A stretch of DNA of 64,000 nt from Pelomonas sp047654805 (GTDB taxonomy: Bacteria; Pseudomonadota; Gammaproteobacteria; Burkholderiales; Burkholderiaceae_C): positions 1,674,001 to 1,738,000 of the forward strand of contig NZ_JASGIV010000001.1 in the NCBI RefSeq assembly GCF_047654805.1, read 5' to 3'. Every line of letters starts with the position of its first letter. The stretch's first letter is position 1. A program made the translations under genes and the position numbers. Positions 44,130 through 53,819 of the stretch are shown here, in pieces. A model generated the notes under the pieces. That model worked only from the letters and a program-made list of their open reading frames with translations. It did not search any database and had not been told where the DNA came from.

Positions 44130-44948
44130 ATGAGAACGGATGTTCAGAGCTCGATCGATCGCTGGTTGACGCGGCCTCTTTGTCGTCGTTACGTAGGAGC
44201 AGTGTTCTGCTCAACTCCAACTTCATCGGTCGCAAACGGTCGTCGAGAATCAGCCGTCATCTTCTGGGGGCTGGGAAGACTGGCCACTGGGGAAGTGGAT
44301 GTTGTGGGCGCATGGCTGTCTCGCGAAATGGGCACCCCAGCACCCGCTTCGATGTTCGGTGACCTGCGATCGCGGGGTGCCGAGTTCATTCGGCTCGGCG
44401 TTGGAAACCTTGAGGGCGTAGACAACGCGTTCAAGCAGATCTACCGGCATAGCGAATTCGTGCCGTCTATGGAGCAAGAGCTCGAAGCCGTACTTGCTCT
44501 GGTGGCGCTACGTCATCGCGCCACCGTGGCTGGGCAGCTTCGCGCCGTTGCCGAGGCCAAGGAAGCCGATGCTCGACGGGCTGGACTGGAGAAATTTCAA
44601 GCATCCTGCCTTGGTGAAAGGTACCCAGAAGTCGCCGAGCGCTGGGCGAGGGCACTGGCAGGATTCGAGCCGATCTATAAGCTAAGCGCACAATTACGCG
44701 GTCTTGTTCGTTCGGCAGACCGGACGGCTGCGGAGGTGCGTGGGCGCCTGACACGAGCGATTCTTCGGCATGGACCTTTTGTTGATTCAACCGCTGCACT
44801 CGAATTCGTCGCTACGACGCTTGATCGAGCAGAGCAACGGCTGGATCGTGAACGCGCAGTTGCGGTGGCTGCGCGCGAAGCTGGTTCGACGACCTTGCGT
44901 CGGCATCCACCGATTGCCGGTGCGGTAAGCGTACCGGCGCTGGCATAG
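44130..44948 (+). CDS. Degenerate IS256/mutator-transposase-like protein, probably repurposed
   Basis: A 272-residue intact frame whose pattern follows IS256-family transposases: DRWLTRPL, SAVIFWGLG...GEVDVVGAWLSRE, MFGDLRSRGAEFIRLGVGNLEG, LGERYPEVAERWARAL, LRGLVRSAD and RHGPFVDSTAAL. The three DDE positions appear changed: Cys27 for the first Asp, Gly92 for the second (VGNL for VDGL) and Ala or Thr for the Glu (about residue 200). AGGTG precedes the ATG at 44130. It ends 11 bases before fecI on the same strand, so it may be the first gene of the lasso receptor operon. A regulatory or DNA-binding role is inference. Confidence 0.6.
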   Translation: MRTDVQSSIDRWLTRPLCRRYVGAVFCSTPTSSVANGRRESAVIFWGLGRLATGEVDVVGAWLSREMGTPAPASMFGDLRSRGAEFIRLGVGNLEGVDNAFKQIYRHSEFVPSMEQELEAVLALVALRHRATVAGQLRAVAEAKEADARRAGLEKFQASCLGERYPEVAERWARALAGFEPIYKLSAQLRGLVRSADRTAAEVRGRLTRAILRHGPFVDSTAALEFVATTLDRAEQRLDRERAVAVAAREAGSTTLRRHPPIAGAVSVPALA

Positions 44949-44959
44949 CGGGTATTGCA

Positions 44960-45439
44960 ATGAATACTGACTGGCCGAGCGTATTCTCCAACGTCATGTC
45001 CGCACTGATGCGGCGTGGGCGTACTGAGCATGATGCTCAAGACCTGGTGCACGACGCCTACGTCAAGTACGCTCAGTCTGCAAAAGAGCAGACCATTGAA
45101 AAGCCGGAGGCTTTCCTCATGAAGGTAGCACTGAACCTGTCGATCGATGCGCATCGGGCGTCCACGGTCCGTGGGGAGCAAGTTCTGCTGGAAGACGTGG
45201 TTCTCATGGACGGTCGCCCCAGTGCTGAGGACGTGGTGCAGGCGCGGGAAGAGCTTGCTCAGGTCAATGAGTGCCTCTCGCGCATGAACGAGCGAACGAG
45301 ATCGATCTTCATGGACAACCGGGTGGAAGGCTTGTCCTACAAGGAGCTTTCGGAAAAGTACGGCATCACCAAGAGCGCGGTTGAAAAGCACATTGCCAAG
45401 GGCGTGATGTTGACTGCCCTTTGGATGGAGGATTCCTAG
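44960..45439 (+). CDS. FecI-type extracytoplasmic-function sigma factor
   Basis: A 159-residue ECF sigma factor. Region 2 (ALMRRGRTEHDAQDLVHDAYVKY, spread over residues 15-38) recognises the -10 element, and region 4 (ERTRSIFMDNRVEGLSYKELSEKYGITKSAVEKHIAKG) the -35. In FecI systems the sigma is freed by FecR when an outer-membrane receptor binds its ligand. Located immediately before fecR and the TonB receptor, as in lasso peptide loci of Proteobacteria. Confidence 0.92.
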   Translation: MNTDWPSVFSNVMSALMRRGRTEHDAQDLVHDAYVKYAQSAKEQTIEKPEAFLMKVALNLSIDAHRASTVRGEQVLLEDVVLMDGRPSAEDVVQAREELAQVNECLSRMNERTRSIFMDNRVEGLSYKELSEKYGITKSAVEKHIAKGVMLTALWMEDS

Positions 45440-45441
45440 CC

Positions 45442-46503
45442 ATGGCCCGGCCCGATTCCGGCACACGTCAGGGGCCGGGGGCCAGATCGAAGGTGCCGCG
45501 AGAGATCCTCGCGGAAGCAGCGGTGTGGGTCACCCGGCTGCATGGCCCTGATCGGTCACCTCAGATGGAGCGGGACTTTCGTGCCTGGCAGGCCCTGTCG
45601 CCGGTTCATCGCGAGGCTTTCGAGAGGTGCACGGATGCCTGGATCAATGTAGGGAAGATCAAGGTTTCGACGGTCTACGAGAGCGTGGTTGCCCGAAGCC
45701 AGACTCGCTGGGGGGCAGGGCGCGGGGGCGTGCGCTGGTGGGCTGCCGGGGCGGCCTCAACCGGCGTGCTGACGATCGCGGTGTTGGTCGGCCTGCAGTG
45801 GTGGCAGCTGGGCACCTTCAGCACGGATGTCGGCGAGCAGCGCACGGTGATGCTCGACGATGGTTCGCGCATGCTGCTCAACACGGACACCCGCGTGCGA
45901 GTGTCCTTCAGTGCCAAGCAGCGCACAGTCGACGTTCAGGGCGGCGAAGCACTGTTCGAGGTTGCCAAGGACTCGGCCAGGCCGTTTGTCGTGCGGGTCT
46001 CCAGCAGCGAGGTGGTGGCGATTGGTACCGCCTTTGCGGTTCGATATGGCTCTCCGGCCGCCAGCGAGCACGGCGCGTTGACCGTCACGTTGATCGAGGG
46101 TCAGGTGAGTGTCCGACCTGCGGCAGGAGTCGACGCCGACGGTGTCGCGCCGCCAAGGCCGATTTCCATGAAGGCCGGTGATCGGCTGCGACTGGATCAG
46201 TTGTCGTCCTCCGTAGGCGCGCAGCCTCCGAAGGTGGATCGTCCGAACGTCGACGAAGTGATTGCCTGGAAGCGCAGCGAAGCCGTCTTCGATGCCACCA
46301 GCCTGCGCGATGCCGTGACGGAAATGAATCGGTACAGCCGAACGCCGATTGTGTTGGTCGATGGGCTGGCCGGCGCGTCCTTGCGAGTCAGCGGTCGGTA
46401 CCGCACCGGCGACAACGTCGGTTTTGCTCGTGCTGTCGCGCACTTGCATGGCCTGCGAATCACCTTTGAGGCAGGACGACTGGAGCTTGGAAAGGCTCAT
46501 TAG
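45442..46503 (+). CDS. FecR-family anti-sigma transducer
   Basis: A 353-residue inner-membrane protein. The cytoplasmic part has the DUF4880-type AAVWVTRLHGP..FRAWQALSPVHREAF segment. One membrane helix follows (about residues 108-125, STGVLTIAVLVGLQWWQL), then the periplasmic FecR domain (VMLDDGSRMLLNTDTRVRV, QGGEALFEVAKDSARPFVV). The C-terminal part should contact the signalling domain of the TonB receptor. The ATG at 45442 is 2 bases after the fecI stop; GGAGG lies 10 bases upstream inside fecI. Confidence 0.92.
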   Translation: MARPDSGTRQGPGARSKVPREILAEAAVWVTRLHGPDRSPQMERDFRAWQALSPVHREAFERCTDAWINVGKIKVSTVYESVVARSQTRWGAGRGGVRWWAAGAASTGVLTIAVLVGLQWWQLGTFSTDVGEQRTVMLDDGSRMLLNTDTRVRVSFSAKQRTVDVQGGEALFEVAKDSARPFVVRVSSSEVVAIGTAFAVRYGSPAASEHGALTVTLIEGQVSVRPAAGVDADGVAPPRPISMKAGDRLRLDQLSSSVGAQPPKVDRPNVDEVIAWKRSEAVFDATSLRDAVTEMNRYSRTPIVLVDGLAGASLRVSGRYRTGDNVGFARAVAHLHGLRITFEAGRLELGKAH

Positions 46504-46577
46504 GGAGATGCACTGGCCGCACGGCCCTCGACTGAAACGTCATCTTGTTGTTAGCCGTCAAACAACAAGGACATTCG

Positions 46578-49500
46578 ATGAGACGTACCTTCAGCAGCAG
46601 GCTCTTTGCACACCGAGGCGCTCTGCCTCTGTGCACTTTCTTCACCATCCTTCTTTGTTGCGGGGCACCAGTGGCGGCTGAGCCGCCCCAGGCTGTACGC
46701 CACGCGATTGAGCAGCCCTCCCAAGGGATGCCTCAGGCACTCGACTCCATCGCCCGGCAGACCAGAACCCCTGTTCTCTTTGCGCCCGAGACCGCTGCCG
46801 GGCGCGTCGCGCGAGCCGTGTCAGGGAGGTTGTCGGCGATCGAGGCCGTCAGAGCTGCGCTGCAGGGAAGTGGGCTAACAGCCGACCTCATGGACGATGG
46901 CGCCGTCGTCGTGAAGCCGGTGGCGCCTGTGCCGGCAGCGCCTGCGGGAAGCGCACCCGCACAGACGTCACCGTCCAACCACAAGGTTCGGCCTGGCGGT
47001 GTCGATCAGCCATCAGCGGAGGCTCCTGCCGATCGGGTTGAAGATGTACTCCCCCCTGGCGCAAAGGTGCTGAACGAGCTGATCAGAGTCGAGGTCACGG
47101 GCTCTCGGCTGAAGCGGCTCGAAGCCGAGGGGCCGGCGCCCGTGAATGTCTACACCCGGGATGACATCGACAAGAGTGGGCAACCGAACTTGCAACGGTT
47201 TCTTGCCTCGCTCACCGAGGTTTCCGCATCGACGGGCGAGGGCGGCTTTGGGACGACGCTAGGGCAGGGTACTGTTCAGCTTCGTGGTCTCCCGTTGGGA
47301 TCGACGCTGGTCCTCATCAACGGACGAAAGGTGCAGGGTGTCGGGTCGTTCACCGGCAACGTGTTCAACCTCAACCTCATCCCGATGGCGGCCATCGAAC
47401 GCGTCGAAGTGGTGCCGCTGGGATCGTCGGCGGTCTACGGAGGCGATGCGCTGGCCGGTGTAGTCAACGTGATCTTGAAGCAGGCCATCAACGGCCAGTC
47501 CGTCACGGCGCGCCTCGGATCGGGCCAGGGGTACAGCGATGGCAGCGTGTCTCTGGCAACGGGCGGGCGCAGCGCCGAGGGCGAGTACCTCCTGATGGGT
47601 TCGTACAGCCGCTCGTCGCCTCTGAGCATGCAGCAGCGGGCGTTCTTCCTGGATGCCGACTACCGTCGCTTTGGCGGTGCGGATGAACGCTTGAACTACT
47701 GTGCGCCCGGTACTGTCAGCAGTCCGTCGGGAAACCTTCCTGGCCTGAACTCCAACGTCGCGGGGATTCCGCAAGGGGTGTCGGGTCAGCCCTTGAAGAT
47801 CTCAGACTTCCAGGCGAGCGCCGGTACGCGTAACCTGTGCAACGTGTGGACGACCGGTGGCGGCGTGGCGCTCTTCCATGGCTACGAGACGCTGGCACTC
47901 CATGCGCTCGCGGAACACCAGCTCGGCGGGAGCTGGTCGGCGTTCACCGAACTTACGTACACGCGAGACCGGATGCACGCGCGAGATCTGGGCCTGCGGC
48001 TGGGCAACGTGTTGGTGCCGGCCGGCAACCCCTTCAACCCGTTCGGCGCAGATGTCAGAGTAACGGCCGCACTGGGACCCGAGAACGGGACAGAAGGCCT
48101 GGCCCGGCAGACGAACTTCACACGTGCGCTTGTGGGTGTCAGGGGCAGCCTGGCCGGCAGCTGGGACGCCGAGCTGACGGCATCGACCACGAGTGACCGG
48201 GGAGGCTCCCAGTCCTGGAACGAGGCCGTCAACTCGTCGGCATTGAACGCGGCGCTTGCCTCGACCAACCCGGCCACCGCGCTCAATCCATTCGCATCAG
48301 GCCGTATGGCGAGCGACGAGGTGCTGCGCGGCATCTGGTCCGACAACCGCCGGCGCAGTGTGGGCCGCAAGGATCAGCTCACGGGTCAGGTCAGAGGCAC
48401 GCTGCTGCGCCTGCCAGCCGGTGCGGTGGATTCGGTCATCGGTGCGGAGGCGTCTCGTGATTCCTACGACGTGTCCAGCACCTCGGAAACCCACGGCTCG
48501 CGACGCAGCGCGGCAGCGTATGGCGAGCTTCGCGCACCTCTGGTGCGCGGCGGTGGTGAAGGCGCTGATGGTTGGAGCCTTGCCGCCCTGACTCTTGCGG
48601 CGCGGCGCGACCACTACAGCGACTTTGGTTCCGCCAACACCTTTCAGGGTGGCCTGGAGTGGAGGCCCGCCCGAAGCCTGCTGATTCGAGCTTCCGCCGC
48701 GAACTCCTTCAAGCCCCCAACGATCCTGCAGACTCACGTCAATGACGTTGTCTACCAGGCTGCCACCTATCGCCTTGTAGACCCGGCTCGTGGTGGCGAG
48801 GCGATCACCTCGGGTACCGTGGTGCGCACGGCAAACCCGGACCTGACACCTGAGCATGGGCAAGCCCGGGGCATCGGGGCGGTGTGGGAGCCCGAAGGAG
48901 GGCATGGCACACGTGTCAGCATGACGCATTGGCAGATGCGCATCCGGGACATGATCGCAGTGCTTGCCACCCAGTCTGCGCTGGACAACGAGAAGCTCTT
49001 CCCCGGGCTGGTGACTCGGGCTCCCGGGGCCAACGGGCAACCTGGGCAGGTCACCAGTGTGAAGTCGACCGAGGTCAACTTTGGCCGCGTCGATACCTCC
49101 GGAACGGACCTTGACGTCGCCTATGTCTGGAAGACGTCGGTAGGCCGGCTGACGGCCTCGGGTGGTGCGAGTCGCACCAACGAATACCGCGTGATGCTGG
49201 CGCCAGGTGCACCGTTGGTGGACCGGCTGGACCGCAGGTTCCGGGACTTCTGGGCGCCGAGCTGGAAGGGGCGCCTGTCACTAGGCCTGGATCAGGGCAC
49301 CTGGAGTTTGGGTCTGACGAGCCGCTACCTGGGCGGCTACAAGGATATCGGCACCAGCGAACGGCGCTTGGGGAAGTTCTGGACGCACGACCTGGCCGGT
49401 CGTGTTGATGTGAAAAAGCTGTGGCCTGACTTGCTGAGCGGATTCAGAACCGCTTCGCTGGGCGCAAGCATCACAAACCTCGCGGACCGTGAACCCCAGT

Positions 49501-49586
49501 TCGCTCAGGGTGCACCGTTCTACGACGTCACCCAGACCGACTGGCGCGGGCGCTATGCGAGTGTGCGTCTGTCCCTGGACTGGTAG
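46578..49586 (+). CDS. TonB-dependent receptor with STN signalling domain
   Basis: A 1002-residue outer-membrane receptor. The signal peptide covers residues 1-33. An STN domain (about 45-115, QALDSIARQTRTPVLFAPE) links to FecR. An Ala/Pro linker leads to the plug domain (GSRLKRLEAEGPAPVNVYTRDDIDKSG, RGLPLGSTLVLINGRKVQG), then a 22-strand-type barrel. No canonical terminal aromatic is seen beyond VRLSLDW, which ends in Trp. In a lasso locus this protein is the probable importer or sensor of the peptide. The ATG at 46578 is preferred. Confidence 0.92.
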   Translation: MRRTFSSRLFAHRGALPLCTFFTILLCCGAPVAAEPPQAVRHAIEQPSQGMPQALDSIARQTRTPVLFAPETAAGRVARAVSGRLSAIEAVRAALQGSGLTADLMDDGAVVVKPVAPVPAAPAGSAPAQTSPSNHKVRPGGVDQPSAEAPADRVEDVLPPGAKVLNELIRVEVTGSRLKRLEAEGPAPVNVYTRDDIDKSGQPNLQRFLASLTEVSASTGEGGFGTTLGQGTVQLRGLPLGSTLVLINGRKVQGVGSFTGNVFNLNLIPMAAIERVEVVPLGSSAVYGGDALAGVVNVILKQAINGQSVTARLGSGQGYSDGSVSLATGGRSAEGEYLLMGSYSRSSPLSMQQRAFFLDADYRRFGGADERLNYCAPGTVSSPSGNLPGLNSNVAGIPQGVSGQPLKISDFQASAGTRNLCNVWTTGGGVALFHGYETLALHALAEHQLGGSWSAFTELTYTRDRMHARDLGLRLGNVLVPAGNPFNPFGADVRVTAALGPENGTEGLARQTNFTRALVGVRGSLAGSWDAELTASTTSDRGGSQSWNEAVNSSALNAALASTNPATALNPFASGRMASDEVLRGIWSDNRRRSVGRKDQLTGQVRGTLLRLPAGAVDSVIGAEASRDSYDVSSTSETHGSRRSAAAYGELRAPLVRGGGEGADGWSLAALTLAARRDHYSDFGSANTFQGGLEWRPARSLLIRASAANSFKPPTILQTHVNDVVYQAATYRLVDPARGGEAITSGTVVRTANPDLTPEHGQARGIGAVWEPEGGHGTRVSMTHWQMRIRDMIAVLATQSALDNEKLFPGLVTRAPGANGQPGQVTSVKSTEVNFGRVDTSGTDLDVAYVWKTSVGRLTASGGASRTNEYRVMLAPGAPLVDRLDRRFRDFWAPSWKGRLSLGLDQGTWSLGLTSRYLGGYKDIGTSERRLGKFWTHDLAGRVDVKKLWPDLLSGFRTASLGASITNLADREPQFAQGAPFYDVTQTDWRGRYASVRLSLDW

Positions 49587-49686
49587 TCCGCCAGGCAGCG
49601 CCTTCTAGCTTTCTCCCCTTCCTCTGCGGCCACCCTGCCCAAACGCGGGGAGGTGGGCTGCGCTTTTGCCCAGAAGTAGTTTCACC

Positions 49687-52008
49687 ATGCGTTTGTACTT
49701 CCTCGCCGTCCTGACCGTTCTCGTCATGGCGGCGTTTTCCCCCGTCACCGCAAACACCGCGGTGGGGCCCACGGTTCGCGATGTGGTCGAGTTCAGGACC
49801 ATCGTCTGGCCCATCGCTCACGATGCCGAGGGGATGCGACAGCAGACCTCGCCGGATGGTAGCCGCGGCTTCATCGTGACCCGCCGAGCCAACGTCAAGG
49901 CCGACGTCAACCGCTATGAGATCCTGATGCTCGACCTGTCGCCTGCGCGCCTGGACGAGCGGCGCCCAGCGGCGCCGGAGATCGTGTTCACGTTCGACGC
50001 CAGGCATGACAACGAATCGGGGTATCCAGCCCTGGCGCAGGTTCAGTGGGCAGATGAGCGAACCCTGGTGTTCCGGGCGAAGATGAAGGACAGCATCTTT
50101 CAGATCTTCAGCCTGGACTTGCCATCCCGAAAGGTCGTGCAGTTGACCAACGCCGCCACGACGATCGAGTCGTTCGCGACGTCGCGAAACTTGAGGCGCG
50201 TCGTTTACCTGGCGCAGGCTCCCAACCCCCCAATGAAGGACGGTGCCCGCAGCATCGTTGTCGGAAATCAATGGTTCCGCGCGGCGTTGTACGGGCAACA
50301 GGATCCGAGGCAGCAGAACCGGAAGTACCGCTTCTATGTGCAGGACGTCGGGGCTGCGAGGCCGCCGCGTCCGCTCGGCGAGCCCTTTCTTCAAGCGAAC
50401 GCCGGACTGCCTGCCACCAACATCTCGCCGGACGGTCGATGGGCCATACTGCCCAAATTCGAGCGGGACCGGACGCAGGCTTGGACGCGTCAGTACCCAA
50501 TCATGAAGCAGCTTGCGGACGAGTTCGGTCCAGCGGTGAAACGAGATCCGCTCGGCTACTTCAATGGCCCGATGGCGTACACGGCCAGGCGCATGGTTGC
50601 ATGGCGCCTGGACGATGCTCGTGAGCAAACCATTCTGGACGCGCCCGATGACGCCTTGCCGGGCGGGATGCAGTCCCGGCGCGACAAGGTCTGGCAGGCC
50701 GCTGGTCAGTCCGTGGTCCTCGCTGGCACGCACTTGCCCATGGCCAAAGGCAGCCAGGGCTCTTCAGCGTCGCACGTCGTCGAGTACTGGCCAGACAGCG
50801 GTCGCACGGCCATCCTCGCGAAGCTGAACGGTCGCCTCGACAGCGCGGTTGGTGTCGAGGGCATGGTGCAAATCATCGACAGCGGGAAACCGCGTCAGTT
50901 CAAGCGCGCAGATGGCTCCGGCTGGCAAGAAGTGGCGCCGGACGTCTTGCCCTCGAAGTCGGTCTGGACGCTGCGGGTCAGGGAGAGTGCGAACGAGCCG
51001 CCCGATGCCTTCGCAGAGGGGCCGACCGGGCAGTCCGTTCGACTGACAACCCTGAACCCGCATTTCGACACCAGGACCTGGGGGAGCATGACGACGTACG
51101 CCTGGCGCGATGCCAAGGGCCGGCAATGGCATGGCGGCCTCTTGACGCCGACTGCTGCGGAGCCCGGCAAGCGGCTCCCCCTGGTCATCGAGGCCTACAA
51201 CCATTTCCCTGGGAACTTCTACATCGCCGGCTCGAACGGCGCCAAGCGTGCGGCCACGAGTGCCTTCCCTGGCCGCGCGCTGCTGCGTGAAGGTTTCGTC
51301 GTGCTCGCGACGCCTGTGCACACCAAGAAGACGCCGTTCAAGGACGATGCCGATCAGAACCGACTGTTCAACGAAGGTGTGCGTGGCGCCGTCGAGTCGC
51401 TGGTCAGGGAAGGGCGCGTGGACCCGGACCGCGTCGGGATCATCGGGTGGAGCATGAGCGGTGAGAAGGTGCTGAACCTGATCACGTTCTCCAATCTGCC
51501 TGTCCGCGCCGCCACGATCGCCGATGGGGACTCGAACACGCTCTTCTCGTACGCTCTGACCTACAGCTTCACGGACTACACCTGGGGGCACAAGGAGACC
51601 GTGAACCGAGGCATCCCCGCGCGCCCGAACCTCGATTCATGGGTGAGGACGGACCCGTCGCTGAACACCGACTGCATCAGGTCTGCGCTGCGAATCGAGA
51701 CCTATGGGGGGGCGGTGCACAACCACTGGGACATCTACGCATTGCTGCGTCGTCAGTACAAGCCCGCTGACATGATCCTCATCCCCGGCGGCTCCCACGG
51801 GCTGTCCACGCCGAGCGAGCGCATGATCTCTCTGCAAGGCAATGTGGACTGGTTCAACTTTTGGTTGAAGGGCGAAAAGCGTCGTGAGCTGCTCGCCACC
51901 GAGACGGAGGCTTCCTTGCGGTCGCAATACGAGGCATGGGACCAAATGGCAATCCTGAAGCAGGCTGACGACAAGCGCCCGCGGTGCCCCTTGGCAAGCG
52001 TCGGGTGA
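49687..52008 (+). CDS. Lasso peptide isopeptidase (S9 prolyl oligopeptidase family)
   Basis: A 773-residue secreted serine hydrolase. The signal peptide covers residues 1-22. A beta-propeller-like N-terminal domain (about 25-460) is followed by an alpha/beta hydrolase domain with the nucleophile in GWSMSGEK (Ser589) and His704 in GGSHGLS. Lasso loci of the astexin type encode such isopeptidases, which cut the Gly1-Asp/Glu ring bond and linearise the peptide. It is downstream of the TonB receptor on the same strand, so imported peptide would be opened in the periplasm. Confidence 0.88.
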   Translation: MRLYFLAVLTVLVMAAFSPVTANTAVGPTVRDVVEFRTIVWPIAHDAEGMRQQTSPDGSRGFIVTRRANVKADVNRYEILMLDLSPARLDERRPAAPEIVFTFDARHDNESGYPALAQVQWADERTLVFRAKMKDSIFQIFSLDLPSRKVVQLTNAATTIESFATSRNLRRVVYLAQAPNPPMKDGARSIVVGNQWFRAALYGQQDPRQQNRKYRFYVQDVGAARPPRPLGEPFLQANAGLPATNISPDGRWAILPKFERDRTQAWTRQYPIMKQLADEFGPAVKRDPLGYFNGPMAYTARRMVAWRLDDAREQTILDAPDDALPGGMQSRRDKVWQAAGQSVVLAGTHLPMAKGSQGSSASHVVEYWPDSGRTAILAKLNGRLDSAVGVEGMVQIIDSGKPRQFKRADGSGWQEVAPDVLPSKSVWTLRVRESANEPPDAFAEGPTGQSVRLTTLNPHFDTRTWGSMTTYAWRDAKGRQWHGGLLTPTAAEPGKRLPLVIEAYNHFPGNFYIAGSNGAKRAATSAFPGRALLREGFVVLATPVHTKKTPFKDDADQNRLFNEGVRGAVESLVREGRVDPDRVGIIGWSMSGEKVLNLITFSNLPVRAATIADGDSNTLFSYALTYSFTDYTWGHKETVNRGIPARPNLDSWVRTDPSLNTDCIRSALRIETYGGAVHNHWDIYALLRRQYKPADMILIPGGSHGLSTPSERMISLQGNVDWFNFWLKGEKRRELLATETEASLRSQYEAWDQMAILKQADDKRPRCPLASVG

Positions 52009-52015
52009 TGCCGTA

Positions 52016-53806
52016 TCAAACGGCGCCATCCGCCTGGTATCGCCACAGCTGTGCATACAGGTCGTCGCGCGTCAGGAGATCGTGATGTCGGCCTCGCGCG
52101 CGAATGCGGCCATGCTCCAACACGACAATTTCATCGGCGTGGATCACCGTCGACAGCCGATGCGCGACGATCAGCGTGGTGCAGCCTTCCGTTGCTTCGC
52201 GCAGGGCAAGCAGTACCTGCGCTTGCGTCTCGCCGTCCAACATTGAGGTCGGTTCGTCGAGCAGAAACACCGAAGGCCGGCGGAGCACCGCGCGCGCGAT
52301 GGCCAGGCGCTGGCGCTCGCCTCCAGACAGCTTCAGTCCGCGTTCCCCGACGAGCGTCTGGTATCCGTCAGGCAGTGAATCGATGACTGCATCAAGCCTC
52401 GCAGCACCTGCGGCGGCAACGATGTCCTGGGGATCCACTTCGGGCATTCCCAGAGAGATGTTGCTGGCTATCGACGAATGAAGCAGAGGGGTGTCCTGTG
52501 GCACCAGGGCGATGTGGGATCGAAGTTCGTGAAGCGGCATCTTGTCGATCGGTCTCTCGTCCAGGAGGATCCGACCTTTCTGCGGGGAATACAGCTGCAA
52601 CAACAGGCGAATCAACGTCGACTTGCCGGAGCCACTCGGCCCGACAACGGCGGTTGTCGTCCCGGCTGGAACCACCAGATCCAGATCCTGGATGACCGTC
52701 CTCGTGGCGTCATACCTGAACGTCACCGCCTCGAACCGTATCGCAGCTGGGGGCCGGCGCAGGTTGGTCCTTCTGCGATCGGTATCGCGGCTGCGTTGCG
52801 CAGTCTCCACGGCTTCCTGCGGTTCGCTGAGCACGTTCAAGGCTGGCTGCACAAATCCCGATGCACGTGCGAGGTCGCGTATCGCTGCCCCCAGTGCTTC
52901 GATGGGGCGCACCATCTGTATCAGATAGACGGTTCCGAGCACAAAGCCGCCAATAGTGAGCGTGCCGGCCGCCACGCCCTCAGCGCTGATCGACAGGCAC
53001 GCAGCAAGCGACAAGGCGAAGACCATGGTCGCAGCCAGCGCCACGCTGGTTGTGGTTCGGTAGTAGTCCAGCCAGCGATTGATCAGCGTCGATGAGACGC
53101 CCGCCAATGCCCGCTGGGCCGCGGTCTCCCCGCCAAAACAACGAAGGGTCTCCACGTTGGCCATGCCTTCTGCCAGCTGCCCGTTCACATCGAGGCTGGC
53201 CGCGGCGACGGCGCCTGCCCTTCGGTTCAGTCGCCTTGCTCCCAAGGTGAACGCCGCGAAGTACGCCGCAGCAGTTGCGGCGAAAAGCGCCAAGAGCGTT
53301 GGTTGTCCAAGTTGGAGAAGAACGGCTGCCATGACGGTGAGCTCGATGACGACGGGCGCGATGCTCTGGATCAAGTGTGTCAGGGTCAGTTGCGTGCCCG
53401 CGCATGCAAGGTCCAGGGTGTGCAGCAGCTCGCCGGTGCGTCGACTCAACAATCCGGCCAGAGGCAGGCGCAGGACATGGGCGAAGAACCGGTGCCGAAG
53501 TGCTGCAACCAGATGTTGCTCGATGGCCGTGAGGAGCAACGGTCGAAAGTCGCCGATGAGGCGGCCGCCGCACAGGGCTGCAACGTAGATCGCGGCCGGA
53601 GCCAGCAAAGCGCCTGCTGGAGCGACAGGCCCCGGGGCAGCAGAAGCCACCGCATCGACCAGGCGCTTCAGCGCTAGCGGCGCAAGCGCGGCTAGCGCAC
53701 CGCTGAGTACCACGAGCAGCGTCGCGACGGTGATCTGCAGCCGCTGCTTCGGTGTCATGAGCTGGGCCGTCAGGCGCAGGACGTTCCAGAGGCTGTTGCT
53801 TGGCAT
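52016..53806 (-). CDS. Lasso peptide ABC exporter (D protein)
   Basis: A 596-residue half transporter. A six-helix membrane domain (about residues 15-330) precedes the ATPase domain with Walker A GPSGSGKST, Q-loop LVPQDTPLL, signature LSGGERQRLAIARA, Walker B VFLLDEPTSML and switch His AHRLST. In lasso loci the D protein exports the mature peptide and gives self-immunity. It follows the cyclase gene by 13 bases and converges on the isopeptidase gene. Confidence 0.92.
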   Translation of the reverse strand: MPSNSLWNVLRLTAQLMTPKQRLQITVATLLVVLSGALAALAPLALKRLVDAVASAAPGPVAPAGALLAPAAIYVAALCGGRLIGDFRPLLLTAIEQHLVAALRHRFFAHVLRLPLAGLLSRRTGELLHTLDLACAGTQLTLTHLIQSIAPVVIELTVMAAVLLQLGQPTLLALFAATAAAYFAAFTLGARRLNRRAGAVAAASLDVNGQLAEGMANVETLRCFGGETAAQRALAGVSSTLINRWLDYYRTTTSVALAATMVFALSLAACLSISAEGVAAGTLTIGGFVLGTVYLIQMVRPIEALGAAIRDLARASGFVQPALNVLSEPQEAVETAQRSRDTDRRRTNLRRPPAAIRFEAVTFRYDATRTVIQDLDLVVPAGTTTAVVGPSGSGKSTLIRLLLQLYSPQKGRILLDERPIDKMPLHELRSHIALVPQDTPLLHSSIASNISLGMPEVDPQDIVAAAGAARLDAVIDSLPDGYQTLVGERGLKLSGGERQRLAIARAVLRRPSVFLLDEPTSMLDGETQAQVLLALREATEGCTTLIVAHRLSTVIHADEIVVLEHGRIRARGRHHDLLTRDDLYAQLWRYQADGAV

Positions 53807-53819
53807 TGCGGATGCCAGT

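Noticed and set aside
45627..46181. Alternative plus-strand frame inside fecR
   Set aside because: Shadow of the FecR gene, which has clear domains in its own frame.
52478..53095. Plus-strand frame opposite the lasso ABC exporter
   Set aside because: No recognisable domain; the minus strand has complete ABC motifs.
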